Source: an uncultured Ruminococcus sp.
GTDB lineage: Bacteria; Bacillota; Clostridia; Oscillospirales; Ruminococcaceae
DNA: 64,000 nt
Direction of reading: 5' to 3'
Assembly: GCA_946413815.1 (NCBI GenBank)
Contig: CAMKMD010000004.1
Location: 1-64,000, forward strand
This document shows positions 19,619-28,203 of this stretch, piece after piece (the first letter of the stretch is position 1; each line of letters begins with the position of its first letter). The notes under the pieces are model-generated. The model did not search any database. It was not told the origin of the DNA and saw only the letters and a list, made by a program, of their open reading frames with translations. The translations under genes and the position numbers were made by a program.

Positions 19619-20731
19619 ATGAAACACAGAAGAACAGCAGCGGTAATAATAGCAGCCTCTGTGCTGCTTGGTGCTGCGGTCATACCCTGCAGCACACCGC
19701 TCACAGCACTTGCCGAGTACGACTACGTCGGAGAGGGATGCGATCCCGTACACGATACATCAAGGGATGTACAGGCGGAGGGTGTCGGCAACCCCTACAA
19801 CTTCGGCGAGAGAAATACCCCCGCCGATGCCTCCACCGAAGAGATACGTGCCATCAACCACAAGATGACCGTGCAGGAGGTAAAGTACGCCATGTACAAG
19901 GAGATAGACGAGCACTGGGATCTTATCTCCGTCCGTCTCGGCCAGACTGAGCGCGAGAAGGTATACGCCATCTTCCTCGGCTTAGGTACAAGAGAATCCA
20001 CACTCGGCGGCAACGGTGACGGAGCAGACGTTGAAACGGCTCAGCTTGACGGCTTCGGAGTGAACTCTGCCCACGCCTACGGAACCATGCAGACAGCTGT
20101 AACCGCCTTCGCCGACTGCGACCCGACCTTCATGAAGGAGGACAACGTACCGGAGATGTTCCAGTATTCCTTCACCGAATCCAATTTCTACGATGCAATA
20201 ATCTCAAATCATATGGGTATCAGGAAGATACTCCACTTTGCTGAGATATGTATCAACCAGCACGGCATGAAGGGCTATCAGGTCATCAGGAACAGTCTCA
20301 AGGGATTCAATACAGGCTGGTGTGATATGGGCGATGACGGCGCATACACGACCTATGCCGATGAGATATGTGCAATGGCACAGTTCTATTATAACGAGGG
20401 CCACCTCTACGATGACGTATTCACATGGACGAATTCACCTGCCGCAGAAGCCTACAGGACGAATGACCGCTGGGCATGGTGGGGCGACGGTGAGCCGAGC
20501 ATGGCGCCCGTTGAGGAAAAGCCCCCTGTGGAGCAGCCTGCGAAGGAGCTTCCCGGCGATGTGAATGCAGACGGAGAGGTCAATGCTGCGGATGCAGTAA
20601 CACTGGAGCGCTTCCTTCTCGGTGCCTCCGATGAACTGAAAGCATGGAAGAACGGCGACCTTTATAAGGACGAGATCATAGATACCTACGATATGGTATA
20701 TCTCAGAAAGCTGCTTTCGGAGGGTGAATAA
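19619..20731 (+). CDS. secreted lysozyme-like protein with C-terminal dockerin
   Basis: A 370-residue exported protein. A signal peptide (MKHRRTAAVIIAASVLLGAA, cleaved near TALAE) leads to a ~230-residue domain. That domain reads like a lysozyme/transglycosylase fold: a candidate catalytic glutamate in GTRESTLGG, then AYGTMQTAVTAF, and a late YTTYADEICAMAQFYY segment. A proline/glutamate linker (VEEKPPVEQPAKE) precedes two dockerin-type calcium repeats (DVNADGEVNAAD and the weaker DLYKDEIIDTYD). Dockerins bind cohesins on scaffoldins, so it may be cellulosome-bound and act on peptidoglycan or a related glycan. The enzyme assignment is by pattern only. I chose MKHRR because GGGAGG lies eight bases upstream. 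The stop abuts the kptA start. Confidence 0.7.
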   Translation: MKHRRTAAVIIAASVLLGAAVIPCSTPLTALAEYDYVGEGCDPVHDTSRDVQAEGVGNPYNFGERNTPADASTEEIRAINHKMTVQEVKYAMYKEIDEHWDLISVRLGQTEREKVYAIFLGLGTRESTLGGNGDGADVETAQLDGFGVNSAHAYGTMQTAVTAFADCDPTFMKEDNVPEMFQYSFTESNFYDAIISNHMGIRKILHFAEICINQHGMKGYQVIRNSLKGFNTGWCDMGDDGAYTTYADEICAMAQFYYNEGHLYDDVFTWTNSPAAEAYRTNDRWAWWGDGEPSMAPVEEKPPVEQPAKELPGDVNADGEVNAADAVTLERFLLGASDELKAWKNGDLYKDEIIDTYDMVYLRKLLSEGE

Positions 20732-21295
20732 ATGAAAGGAACAGACGAATTATCCAAATACCTCTGTCTCCTTCTCCGCCATCAGCCGGAGAAGGCCGGA
20801 CTTGATATGGATTCACACGGCTGGGTGTCTGTGGAGCAGCTCATCAGCGGAGTGAACAGCTGCAGCGGCTACAGACTCGACCGTGAACTGCTTGAAAGGA
20901 TAGTTGCAGAGGACAGGAAAGGACGTTATCGCTTTGACGAGAAGCATGAGAGGATAAAGTGTTGTCAGGGCCATTCCGTGGAATGGGTAGAACCTGAACT
21001 CACGTACAGCGAGCCGCCGGAGTTTCTCTATCACGGCACCACGACCAGAGCGCTCGGACTGATAGAGGAAAGTGGTTCCATCAGCAGGATGAAGCGTCAT
21101 GCTGTGCATATGCAGGCAGCCGAAGAGAAAGCATGGCAGTCCGCAGAGCGCTGGCATATGACTCCTGTCGTGTTGAAGATAGCGGCATCGGAGATGGCAA
21201 AGGACGGTTACACCTTCGGCGTTACAGAGAACGAGGTTTGGTGCACCGAAGAGGTACCGGTAAAGTATATCTGCGACAGGATATATAATAAGTAA
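20732..21295 (+). CDS. kptA: RNA 2'-phosphotransferase (KptA/Tpt1 family)
   Basis: Transfers an internal RNA 2'-phosphate to NAD, releasing nicotinamide and ADP-ribose cyclic phosphate. The 187 residues show the family order: N-terminal winged helix (LSKYLCLLLRHQPEKAGL, DSHGWVSVEQL) and the NAD-binding ADP-ribosyltransferase part (LYHGTTTRALGLI, RHAVHMQ). The core Arg-His-Arg-Arg type positions appear as LLRHQP and SRMKRHAVHM. Its role in bacteria, which lack the tRNA splicing that yields the substrate in yeast, is not settled. It starts immediately after the stop of the dockerin gene and is probably cotranscribed with it by chance. Confidence 0.92.
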   Translation: MKGTDELSKYLCLLLRHQPEKAGLDMDSHGWVSVEQLISGVNSCSGYRLDRELLERIVAEDRKGRYRFDEKHERIKCCQGHSVEWVEPELTYSEPPEFLYHGTTTRALGLIEESGSISRMKRHAVHMQAAEEKAWQSAERWHMTPVVLKIAASEMAKDGYTFGVTENEVWCTEEVPVKYICDRIYNK

Positions 21296-21299
21296 ATAT

Positions 21300-21329
21300 A
21301 GCTCCCCGGATCCGGGGAGCTCAGTTTTT
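21300..21329 (+). terminator. intrinsic terminator after kptA
   Basis: A perfect 22-base palindrome (21300-21321) followed by CAG and five thymines. Confidence 0.8.
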
Positions 21330-21380
21330 AAGCAAGCCTTTTTTCTGATAAAAAAGCTGAGTATGGAGAACTGGTTTGTA

Positions 21381-21409
21381 TTGAAAAATGTGTCCTTTCA
21401 TGATATAAT
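21381..21409 (+). promoter_or_regulatory. promoter of the 21441 gene
   Basis: TTGAAA (21381-21386), 17-base spacer, TATAAT (21404-21409), about 30 bases before the start codon. Confidence 0.8.
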
Positions 21410-21440
21410 GAAGTAAAATTAACGGTCAGGAGGTGCTGAA

Positions 21441-22748
21441 ATGGGTTTCTGGGACAGCACAAGCATAGATGTATTAAAAACTACAGCTGACGGCATGGTA
21501 ATAGCAGTAACGGGAGGCAAGGGAGCACTGAAATGTGAGCTTCTTAGCCACGAGGAGGACGAGGACAGCATGACCTATCCAATGGTCATGACCCTTAACG
21601 GAGTCCCCGTTATTCAGATGCACCCGAGCTACTGCCCGACCTGCTGCGGACTGCTCGCTGCGGGCTATGGGCTTGACAGCGCCCATTGTACAGAGCTTTC
21701 GGAGATATCGGACAAGCTAAACAGTGGTTTTACAGGTATCGCAGACTCAGCTGAGACACTGAGGCCTCTGATAGGTCTGCTTGAGGACGGGGTGTATCTT
21801 ATAAGGGATATGCAGACCTTTCCTGTTGACGGAGATAACCGTTTCTTCTGGGATATACCTGAAAAGCTTACATACTACACTGCGTTCTCAGATGAATTAT
21901 ACCTGTCCGAGTTATGGCAATGCGTGGATACAGAAAGCACCTTTCTGTATCCGACACAGTCCGGTGACAGGTATGACGAGAGCCGTGTACAGTACTATAC
22001 CGAGCTTTTTCGCAGCGGCAGGCCTAAGCCGAGGGCAGTTGCATATAACGCCATGAGCGGGATAAGCGCCCTGCTTGACGGCCATCACAAGGCCTGTGCA
22101 GCTGCAAGGCTCCATGAGCCCCTTGATACCATAGTGATAACAAAGGGACATCTTTGCGGCTCAAAGAACAATATACGTATCGGATTCAGGTATGATACGG
22201 AAACTGAGTATGATTTGCCTATGAACAGGAGAAGCGGCATCCCTTCAAAGCTGTACAGGCAGTTTGAGGAGCAGCTGGTGAATGCGTTCTCGGGGAAGAA
22301 GAGACCGCTGCCGGAGCTGTATAAGGGAATGCCTGTTGAGAGCAGTTCCAAAAGGCGTGACTGGGAGAAATGCTACAGGGAGAGCGTGGCCTGCTATCCC
22401 ACCGCCTATCAGCTTGCGGCTGAAACGGCCTGCAACTACAGGGCTGTTGAGGAAATGTCAGCGGATGAGGTATACAGCTATGTATTTGAGCAGGATTACC
22501 CTGTATTCTACGGACAGACACTGATGAACAGATTTGTGAGAACGAATGACAGCCGGGCGAGAGAACTGCTTATGAAGTTCGCAAGACTGCCGTTTTCCGG
22601 TGATACGAAACAGATCATAGCAGAAGCCCTCAGATGTCTGATGAAATTCAGGGATGAAGAGACCGAAAAGCTGTTAATTGATTTTGTTGTCTGCGGAGAC
22701 GATTATCTGTCAGATATCGCAAAGGATTACTGGGAGAATGCCGACTGA
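21441..22748 (+). CDS. ParB-like/HEAT-like protein of unknown function
   Basis: Not recognised as a named family. The 435-residue cytosolic protein has a CPTCC metal-binding-like motif near residue 62. The central segment ALLDGHHKACAAARL (about residues 205-220) resembles the DGHHRxxAA core of ParB/sulfiredoxin-type domains. The C-terminal ~110 residues are helical and hint at HEAT-like repeats. There is no signal peptide or membrane segment. Start ATG with AGGAGGTG upstream. Twenty bases separate it from the GH3 gene, so the two may be cotranscribed. A DNA-, nucleotide- or protein-binding role cannot be separated from sequence alone. Confidence 0.6.
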   Translation: MGFWDSTSIDVLKTTADGMVIAVTGGKGALKCELLSHEEDEDSMTYPMVMTLNGVPVIQMHPSYCPTCCGLLAAGYGLDSAHCTELSEISDKLNSGFTGIADSAETLRPLIGLLEDGVYLIRDMQTFPVDGDNRFFWDIPEKLTYYTAFSDELYLSELWQCVDTESTFLYPTQSGDRYDESRVQYYTELFRSGRPKPRAVAYNAMSGISALLDGHHKACAAARLHEPLDTIVITKGHLCGSKNNIRIGFRYDTETEYDLPMNRRSGIPSKLYRQFEEQLVNAFSGKKRPLPELYKGMPVESSSKRRDWEKCYRESVACYPTAYQLAAETACNYRAVEEMSADEVYSYVFEQDYPVFYGQTLMNRFVRTNDSRARELLMKFARLPFSGDTKQIIAEALRCLMKFRDEETEKLLIDFVVCGDDYLSDIAKDYWENAD

Positions 22749-22768
22749 GCAGCGTGAGGAGGGAAAGT

Positions 22769-25102
22769 ATGGAGCTTACACCTGATGAACAGATACTGAT
22801 GGTCAACGGGCAGTCCTTTTTTGGTATGGGTGAACTGCCGGATAAAGGTATAAAGCGCATTCAGATGCTGGACGGCGGGACAGGGCTCAATTTTGAGCAG
22901 CTTTTCGGGGATATTATGGAAAGGGCAGGGCATCCTGAAAAGGGGAGCGGAGTATTCAGGAAGGTGCTGGAGAATTTCTATCAGCCTGAGACTCTCAGTA
23001 CTCCGGAGGAGGTGGAGCTGCATGGCTGGCTCAGCAGCCGTCTTCGTGAGATAATACCGGAGATGACCGCACCCGGCTGTTATCCGCCGGGTATGCTGCT
23101 CGGTGCGACATGGGACGAGGATACGGTATACCAGGTGGGTCAGGCGCTCGGTCACGAGGCGCGGGCCTACGGTATCCATGTTCTGCTCGGAACACCTAAC
23201 ATCAACCTGCACCGTGACCTGAGGGCGGGCAGACTTTTTGAGGGATATTCGGAAGACCCGTATCTCATATCGAAGCTGGCACCGGAGCTTGTAAGGGGTG
23301 TGCAGTCTCAGGGATGCGCAGCCAATGTCAAGCATTTTGCTGCAAACAATCAGGAGACGAACCGTCAGGGCATAAACGAGATAATACCCGAGAGAGCGCT
23401 CCGTGAGCTTTATCTGCCGGGATTTGAGGCCTGCGTGAAAGCGGGCTGTGCAACTGTCATGGCAGCCTATGATAAGATAAACGGTACTGCCTGTACGGAG
23501 AACAAGTGGCTGCTGACTGAGCTGCTCCGTGACGAATGGGGATTCGAGGGCCTTGTTATGAGCGACTGGGGAGCAGTGTATCATCCTGCTGAGGCGGTCA
23601 ATGCAGGCTGTGACGTCAATATGCCGGGGCCCGTATCATCCGGCCCGCTCAGAAAGGCGCTGGCGGACGGCAGCCTTTTGCCGGAAAGACTTGCGGCATC
23701 GGCAGAACGCGCAGCCGCTCTTGCACGCAGATACAACCTGCCGCCTGCAGGACATACTGACCGGGAAATGACTGACCGGGCCGCTTATAAAGCGGCTGCT
23801 GAGGGCATCGTGATGCTGGAGAACCATGACTTCCCCGCAGATTCCGGAGAGAAAGGAAAATGCTGTCCGCTGCCCGCAGCATCGAAAGTTGCACTGCTGG
23901 GTACGATGGATGGCAGATTGCTCATATGCGGTGAAGGCAGCGCGGAAGTGCATACCGACCGTGCCACAGACCTGTGTACTGAACTGCGCAGGTGCTTTGC
24001 GGATGTACGCTGCGGGCTTTTCGATGAAGCTGATACTGTCATTTATGTGCTTGCCGTTCCGGGGCAGGAAGGAAACGACAGGAAGTCGCTGTGCATCGGT
24101 AAGGAGAAACAGGAACGCATGATGGAGCTCTGCAGTACTGCAAGGCAGAGGAGAATGCGTTCTGTACTGATACTCAACACCTCCGGCCCTGTCACCGGAG
24201 AGGCACTCGATGGCTGGGATGCGGTATTCTGGGTCTCTCTGCCGGGTATGCAGGGTGCCGCAGCCATTGCTGATATTCTCTGCGGAGGAGTTTCTCCTTC
24301 CGGACGTCTGCCCCTGTCATTTCCTTATAGTGAGGAGGATATGCCGACATATCTGAATTTTCCCGGGGACGGTATGACAGTATACTACGGCGAGGGCATT
24401 TTCGTCGGTTACCGCTATTATGCGACACGCCGTTACCTCAGCGGAAAGGCTGACTATGCAAGGTATTATTTCGGCCGCGGGCTTTCGTATTCGGAGTTTG
24501 AAGTACTGGAACTGCGTATAACAGGCGGCAGTATAGCTGAAGGCCTTGACCTGACAGCGGAGGTAAGGAATAAGGGCTGCGTTCCGGGAAAGACAGTTGT
24601 GCAGATATATGTCCATGACCCGGTCTCCACCCTTACAAAGCCTGTATGTGAGCTCTGCGCCTTTGGAAAGGTGTTTATCGAAGCCGGTCAGACTGAGTCC
24701 GTGAAGCTGCACATTGACAGACGTGCCTTTGAAAGCTGGGATCCTGATCTGCACGTATGGACGCTGGAGGACGGGGAGTATGTACTTAATGCGACTGTAG
24801 AGGATGCAGGAGCTGTGGACTGGCGTAAGCAGGCAGGCACAGTAATAAGATATGAAGGTGAATCTCCCTACAGCTGGGGCAGCAGCACAAGTATCAAGGA
24901 GATATATGAGATGCCGGAGCTGAGGGATGCCCTGTATAAGTTCATGAATTCTAATGGGCTTCCGTGGGAGAGCATACTTACAGCGTACCGGTATACCTCG
25001 ATGGACAGCATCGGGAAAACATTTGATAATATGGGCTGCAGTGCAGATGTGTATGAAGGATTCATGGATATCCTTCGCAGGCTGCGGCCTCTGAAACCAT
25101 GA
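22769..25102 (+). CDS. glycoside hydrolase family 3 beta-glycosidase
   Basis: A 777-residue retaining glycosidase. The catalytic TIM-barrel domain carries the conserved KHFAANNQETNR and the nucleophile aspartate D266 in VMSDWGAV. The alpha/beta sandwich domain follows, and the C-terminal part (from about 590) has the fibronectin-III-like segment VQIYVHDPVSTLTKPVCEL. No signal peptide is present, so it likely hydrolyses imported oligosaccharides in the cytosol, as expected for beta-glucosidases or xylosidases of fibre degraders. Substrate cannot be told from the sequence. I chose the ATG at 22769 with GGAGGG upstream rather than the in-frame GTG five codons earlier. Confidence 0.92.
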   Translation: MELTPDEQILMVNGQSFFGMGELPDKGIKRIQMLDGGTGLNFEQLFGDIMERAGHPEKGSGVFRKVLENFYQPETLSTPEEVELHGWLSSRLREIIPEMTAPGCYPPGMLLGATWDEDTVYQVGQALGHEARAYGIHVLLGTPNINLHRDLRAGRLFEGYSEDPYLISKLAPELVRGVQSQGCAANVKHFAANNQETNRQGINEIIPERALRELYLPGFEACVKAGCATVMAAYDKINGTACTENKWLLTELLRDEWGFEGLVMSDWGAVYHPAEAVNAGCDVNMPGPVSSGPLRKALADGSLLPERLAASAERAAALARRYNLPPAGHTDREMTDRAAYKAAAEGIVMLENHDFPADSGEKGKCCPLPAASKVALLGTMDGRLLICGEGSAEVHTDRATDLCTELRRCFADVRCGLFDEADTVIYVLAVPGQEGNDRKSLCIGKEKQERMMELCSTARQRRMRSVLILNTSGPVTGEALDGWDAVFWVSLPGMQGAAAIADILCGGVSPSGRLPLSFPYSEEDMPTYLNFPGDGMTVYYGEGIFVGYRYYATRRYLSGKADYARYYFGRGLSYSEFEVLELRITGGSIAEGLDLTAEVRNKGCVPGKTVVQIYVHDPVSTLTKPVCELCAFGKVFIEAGQTESVKLHIDRRAFESWDPDLHVWTLEDGEYVLNATVEDAGAVDWRKQAGTVIRYEGESPYSWGSSTSIKEIYEMPELRDALYKFMNSNGLPWESILTAYRYTSMDSIGKTFDNMGCSADVYEGFMDILRRLRPLKP

Positions 25103-25171
25103 GCTTACAGCCGGCTGCAACAGGCACGGCCGCAGTCTCATGTAAGGGAATATACATCTGAATCTATGAAA

Positions 25172-25195
25172 GCAGCCCTGCGTGGCTGCTTTTTT
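25172..25195 (+). terminator. intrinsic terminator after the GH3 gene
   Basis: Six-base-pair GC stem (25172-25177 with 25184-25189) followed by six thymines. Confidence 0.75.
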
Positions 25196-25229
25196 CCTGA
25201 TTGATACATATTAAGCCTTTAAAAGATAG

Positions 25230-25258
25230 TTGACAAAAGTTTTAAGAAATGTTATAAT
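25230..25258 (+). promoter_or_regulatory. promoter upstream of a decayed gene
   Basis: Perfect consensus: TTGACA (25230-25235), 17-base spacer, TATAAT (25253-25258). It is still intact although the gene behind it is broken. Confidence 0.8.
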
Positions 25259-25276
25259 AATGGCAAATAATCCATA

Positions 25277-25711
25277 ATGGAAAAACGGGAAAAGCAGCTG
25301 CCTCGTTTATGGCAGCGGTAATGCTGCTTTCGTCCGTCTCCTGCGGGCAGGAGTCAAAGTATCAGCTTACGGATATGCTGGCTTTTGATCGGGCGCTCTT
25401 TGGCGGAAAGCTGCTTAATAAAGAGTCAATGGAGGTGCTTCTTACTGGAGGATAAAGGCTGCTGCTTGAGGAGAAAGATGCTGCCAAAGTCAATGGAACC
25501 TGAAACCGGCGATGAAAGAGTCAAGGTAAAGCTTGGCGGCCGGGAGTATCTTAGACAGCAGACCATGCTGCATGAAGGCTCGGAGATCTGCGATTGCTTC
25601 GAGTATGCAAGCAAACTGGATGATAATCTTATGTGCTGTGTTTCTATTGCAATCTGGTCTGATAAAACGCCGGAGGATTACGAAAAGCTTATCAGTGCAT
25701 TGAATGAATGA
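25277..25711 (+). pseudogene. decayed lipoprotein gene, possibly serine-hydrolase (beta-lactamase-like)
   Basis: An ATG at 25277 is followed within a run of adenines by a frame change. The next frame (25279-25455) reads a lipoprotein signal with the box SSVSCG, then a segment like the late part of class C beta-lactamase-family proteins (TDMLAFDRALFGGKLLNKES). That frame stops at 25453-25455, but the original frame continues to 25711 with a coherent C-terminus (LGGREYLRQQTMLHEGSE ... DKTPEDYEKLISALNE). The bulk of a catalytic domain is missing. The pattern fits an internally deleted and frameshifted lipoprotein gene behind an intact promoter. The beta-lactamase link is tentative. Confidence 0.55.
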
Positions 25712-25741
25712 AATGAATAAACAGGAATGAAGGAGACAGGT

Positions 25742-26044
25742 ATGCTTACTTATATCGATAAGGTCACAGAGCTTGTAGCAGATCGTACACAGCTCAACAA
25801 CGAAGACCTTGTGCATCTTTACGCTCTGCTGGTGCTTGTCAGGGGTACGGATATCACATTGAAGGATGTTCATGATGCCTGGGCTGTGAATATGAATTTC
25901 AAGGCAAAGTCGGAATGGTGCCGCGGACATGACCATCCCTGCATCGTTCCTTTTGAGGAACTTAGCCCGGAGGAACAGGAAAAGGACAGGCATTTTGCGG
26001 ACATACTCAGAGCAGTTGCCACAGATATACAGTCTGCGGACTGA
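25742..26044 (+). CDS. small RyR-domain-like protein
   Basis: A 100-residue cytosolic protein. The segment DVHDAWAVNMNF ... HPCIVPFEELSPEEQEKDR resembles the RyR repeat (HxxWA ... hpxLVPYdeLseeEkexDR), which in other proteins is a small helical ligand- or protein-binding unit. Function is unknown. I chose MLTYIDK at 25742 because AAGGAGA stands six bases upstream; an ATG at 25727 would add five residues. It lies behind the decayed lipoprotein gene and may use its promoter. Convergent terminators follow. Confidence 0.6.
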   Translation: MLTYIDKVTELVADRTQLNNEDLVHLYALLVLVRGTDITLKDVHDAWAVNMNFKAKSEWCRGHDHPCIVPFEELSPEEQEKDRHFADILRAVATDIQSAD

Positions 26045-26075
26045 TGATGGATTCCGGCAGGCTCTGTGAGTGATG

Positions 26076-26107
26076 ATAAAAAAGCAGTCACGCAGGACTG
26101 CTTTTTT
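26076..26107. terminator. bidirectional terminator
   Basis: Hairpin with arms around 26083-26089 and 26096-26102, flanked by a run of A on the left and T on the right. It serves the RyR-like gene. Confidence 0.7.
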
Positions 26108-26126
26108 CATATGCGCTCTGATACGA

Positions 26127-26158
26127 AAAAACAGTCACAGGCATGGCCTGTGACTGTT
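26127..26158 (-). terminator. terminator of the sortase-anchored protein gene
   Basis: A perfect twelve-base-pair stem (26131-26142 with 26146-26157), three-base loop, followed on the minus strand by a run of T. Confidence 0.8.
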
Positions 26159-26186
26159 ATATTTTTTCTTAGTATATCCGTAAGAC

Positions 26187-26933
26187 TTAGTCCTCTTTCT
26201 TTCTGAGAGAGAAAGCAACTGCAACAGCTGCTGTCATGCCTGCGAGAGAAAGTGCAGGGAATGCAACACCTGTCTTGGGGGAGTTTGTCTTATTGCCGGA
26301 GTTTGCAGCTGTTGTTGCTGCCTTTGTAGTAGTAGCGGGCTTTGCTGTAGTTGCTGCGGCAGTAGTTGCAGCAGCTGTAGCAGCCTGAGTTGCGGGAGCT
26401 GCGGCGTTGTCACGGATAAGGCGTGCCTGACCGCCGTTGCCGATGTTGATAACATCAGAGCCTGCTGTGTAGTATCCGCCGTAGAGAAGAGTTTCGCCTG
26501 AGTATAAGCCGACAGTGTTCACTGTTGTACCTGCGATTTCTTCTGTGCCGAGCTTGATAGTACCGGACTGTGTGCCGCCTGCAAGGTCGGTATATGTGAA
26601 TGAACCGTCGGAGTTGATTACAACTGTACCGCTGTCCTTGGCATTAGTGTCAACAGTTGAGTTGGCTTCTGCTACCTGGAGCTTCCAGTTGCCTGCAAAC
26701 TGCTTGACATCCAGAGCGGGAGCAGCAGCCTCTGTAGCAGCAGCGGTAGGAGCCTGAGCAACAGCTGTTGCAGCTTCGGTAGCAGCCTCTGTAGCGGCCT
26801 CAGTGGCCTCAACTGCTGTTGTTGCGGGCTCAGTTGCAGCAGTTTCCTCAGCTGCGAATACATTTACAGATCCGGCCAGTGTAAGTGAAGCAGCCATAGC
26901 AGCTGCTGCGATAATTGAAACAGACTTTTTCAT
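26187..26933 (-). CDS. cell-wall-anchored low-complexity surface protein
   Basis: A 248-residue exported protein. It has a signal peptide (MKKSVSIIAAAAMAASLTLA, cleaved near VFAAE), a Thr/Glu/Ala-rich stretch (about 28-75) and a compact beta-rich domain (about 76-180) with FAGNWKLQVAEAN and DGSFTYTDLAGG, like small surface domains that report a property such as tolerance or binding. A second Ala/Thr/Lys-rich spacer follows, then a sortase signal NSPKTG, a membrane helix and a KKED tail. It is probably an abundant surface protein linked to peptidoglycan by a class B/D-type sortase. The ligand is unknown. Its own consensus promoter and terminator make it monocistronic. Confidence 0.8.
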   Translation of the reverse strand: MKKSVSIIAAAAMAASLTLAGSVNVFAAEETAATEPATTAVEATEAATEAATEAATAVAQAPTAAATEAAAPALDVKQFAGNWKLQVAEANSTVDTNAKDSGTVVINSDGSFTYTDLAGGTQSGTIKLGTEEIAGTTVNTVGLYSGETLLYGGYYTAGSDVINIGNGGQARLIRDNAAAPATQAATAAATTAAATTAKPATTTKAATTAANSGNKTNSPKTGVAFPALSLAGMTAAVAVAFSLRKKED

Positions 26934-26988
26934 GATGGTTCTCCTTTACAAAAATAACATTTCCGGAAGTAATTCTTCCATAACCACC

Positions 26989-27017
26989 ATTTTAGCACAA
27001 CTGAAAGTACAAGTCAA
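26989..27017 (-). promoter_or_regulatory. promoter of the anchored surface protein gene
   Basis: TTGACT (27012-27017), 17-base spacer, TAAAAT (26989-26994) on the minus strand, about 55 bases before the start codon. Confidence 0.8.
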
Positions 27018-27119
27018 GACATATTTGGTAAACCGCCGCTTTTTACAAATAAAGGTGACTGTGTGCAATGTTTTTTACCTGCCAAAAGAGCAGTTCTTGC
27101 ATATTCTGAACATTTTCTA

Positions 27120-27148
27120 TTGCAAAACCTACGTGGATGTTGTATAAT
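27120..27148 (+). promoter_or_regulatory. promoter of the 27208-29579 operon
   Basis: TTGCAA (27120-27125), 17-base spacer, TATAAT (27143-27148). Confidence 0.7.
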
Positions 27149-27207
27149 ATATTTATGAATTGTATTCTGGCTCAGTCATATGAATAACCGCACGGAGGTA
27201 TAAGGAC

Positions 27208-28164
27208 ATGGAAAAAAACGAAGCAAAGAAGAAACCTGATATAAAAGAACTGCTCATAGACTCAGGCTGCCTTGTATTGTCATATGTAATGCTTTTTCTG
27301 CTGCCGGAGAAGACAGGTATACTGTTCTATCTTCTCATCGGAGTATCGGCCTCTCTGTTCTGTGTTGGGTTCTTCCGGCTGGGATTTCTTGTGGATATCC
27401 CGAAAAGCAGAAAAAGCGAGATACTTGCAGCTGCCGGGTTTCTTGTTTACGGAGCTGCCGCAAACGGTCTCGGGTTATTCCGGCTGACAGCCGAACAGGG
27501 CAGCGGACGCAGTATAGCTGTTGCAACAGTACTGATTATACAGGCAGTGATGCTCTATGCAATGGCCGGCAGCAAGGCGGAGGCTCCCCGCACTGTATGG
27601 GTGATGTCTCTCCTGTTCAGAGCTGCAGCAGTTTTATGCGCTGTCACAGGCGTTGTATACATTATCTGTAAAGATTTTTCAGAGGGAGCGATCGCTGTAT
27701 GCGGTATGCTGCTTATCGAGGGCGTAGTCCTCTGGGCCATGGGCAAGGGCAACAACCCCTTCAATACCTTCTCTTCCGGCATTCAGACCATACCCGGCAT
27801 GAAGAAAAAAGCGGCAGAGCTGCAGAAGGACTTTGCCGGTACTGAGACTCAGCTCGGCTGCCCCTGGACAGGAAGGATAAGGACCATCAGGGAGGAATGT
27901 ATCATCTATGGCCCCTCTGAGGAGGACGGTTATTTCATATACGGCTTCTACAACTTCGGCAGATTCTATGTTGCCGGAGGCAGCAGTGATATATTCCTTG
28001 ATACTGCGGAAGCTGACACTCACAGGATCGCTGAGATACCGGACAAGAGCGGCAGGCTCCTCGATCATGAGATGCTGCCGGAGGTATACGCTGAAATGTT
28101 CAGACGCTATCTCAGAGACGGAAAGACCATATGGAGCACGAAGCTACCGAAGAAAAAAAACTGA
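27208..28164 (+). CDS. six-helix membrane protein of unknown function
   Basis: A 318-residue protein, not recognised. About six hydrophobic helices lie between residues 17 and 185 (such as LFYLLIGVSASLFCVGFF and AIAVCGMLLIEGVVLWAM). A ~130-residue soluble C-terminal part follows, with ECIIYGPSEEDGYFIYGFYNFGRFYVAGGSS. The soluble part looks like a regulated cytoplasmic domain. It opens a three-gene cluster with a zinc-ribbon protein and a lipoprotein, so a shared envelope role is possible but not shown. Confidence 0.6.
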   Translation: MEKNEAKKKPDIKELLIDSGCLVLSYVMLFLLPEKTGILFYLLIGVSASLFCVGFFRLGFLVDIPKSRKSEILAAAGFLVYGAAANGLGLFRLTAEQGSGRSIAVATVLIIQAVMLYAMAGSKAEAPRTVWVMSLLFRAAAVLCAVTGVVYIICKDFSEGAIAVCGMLLIEGVVLWAMGKGNNPFNTFSSGIQTIPGMKKKAAELQKDFAGTETQLGCPWTGRIRTIREECIIYGPSEEDGYFIYGFYNFGRFYVAGGSSDIFLDTAEADTHRIAEIPDKSGRLLDHEMLPEVYAEMFRRYLRDGKTIWSTKLPKKKN

Positions 28165-28203
28165 AAGAAGCTGCCAGACAGCTCTGATCTGAGGAGGATA
28201 ATC

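Noticed and set aside
22727-23584. 285-codon minus-strand frame across the GH3 gene
   Set aside because: It is antisense to a GH3 enzyme with intact catalytic motifs and has no promoter or ribosome site.
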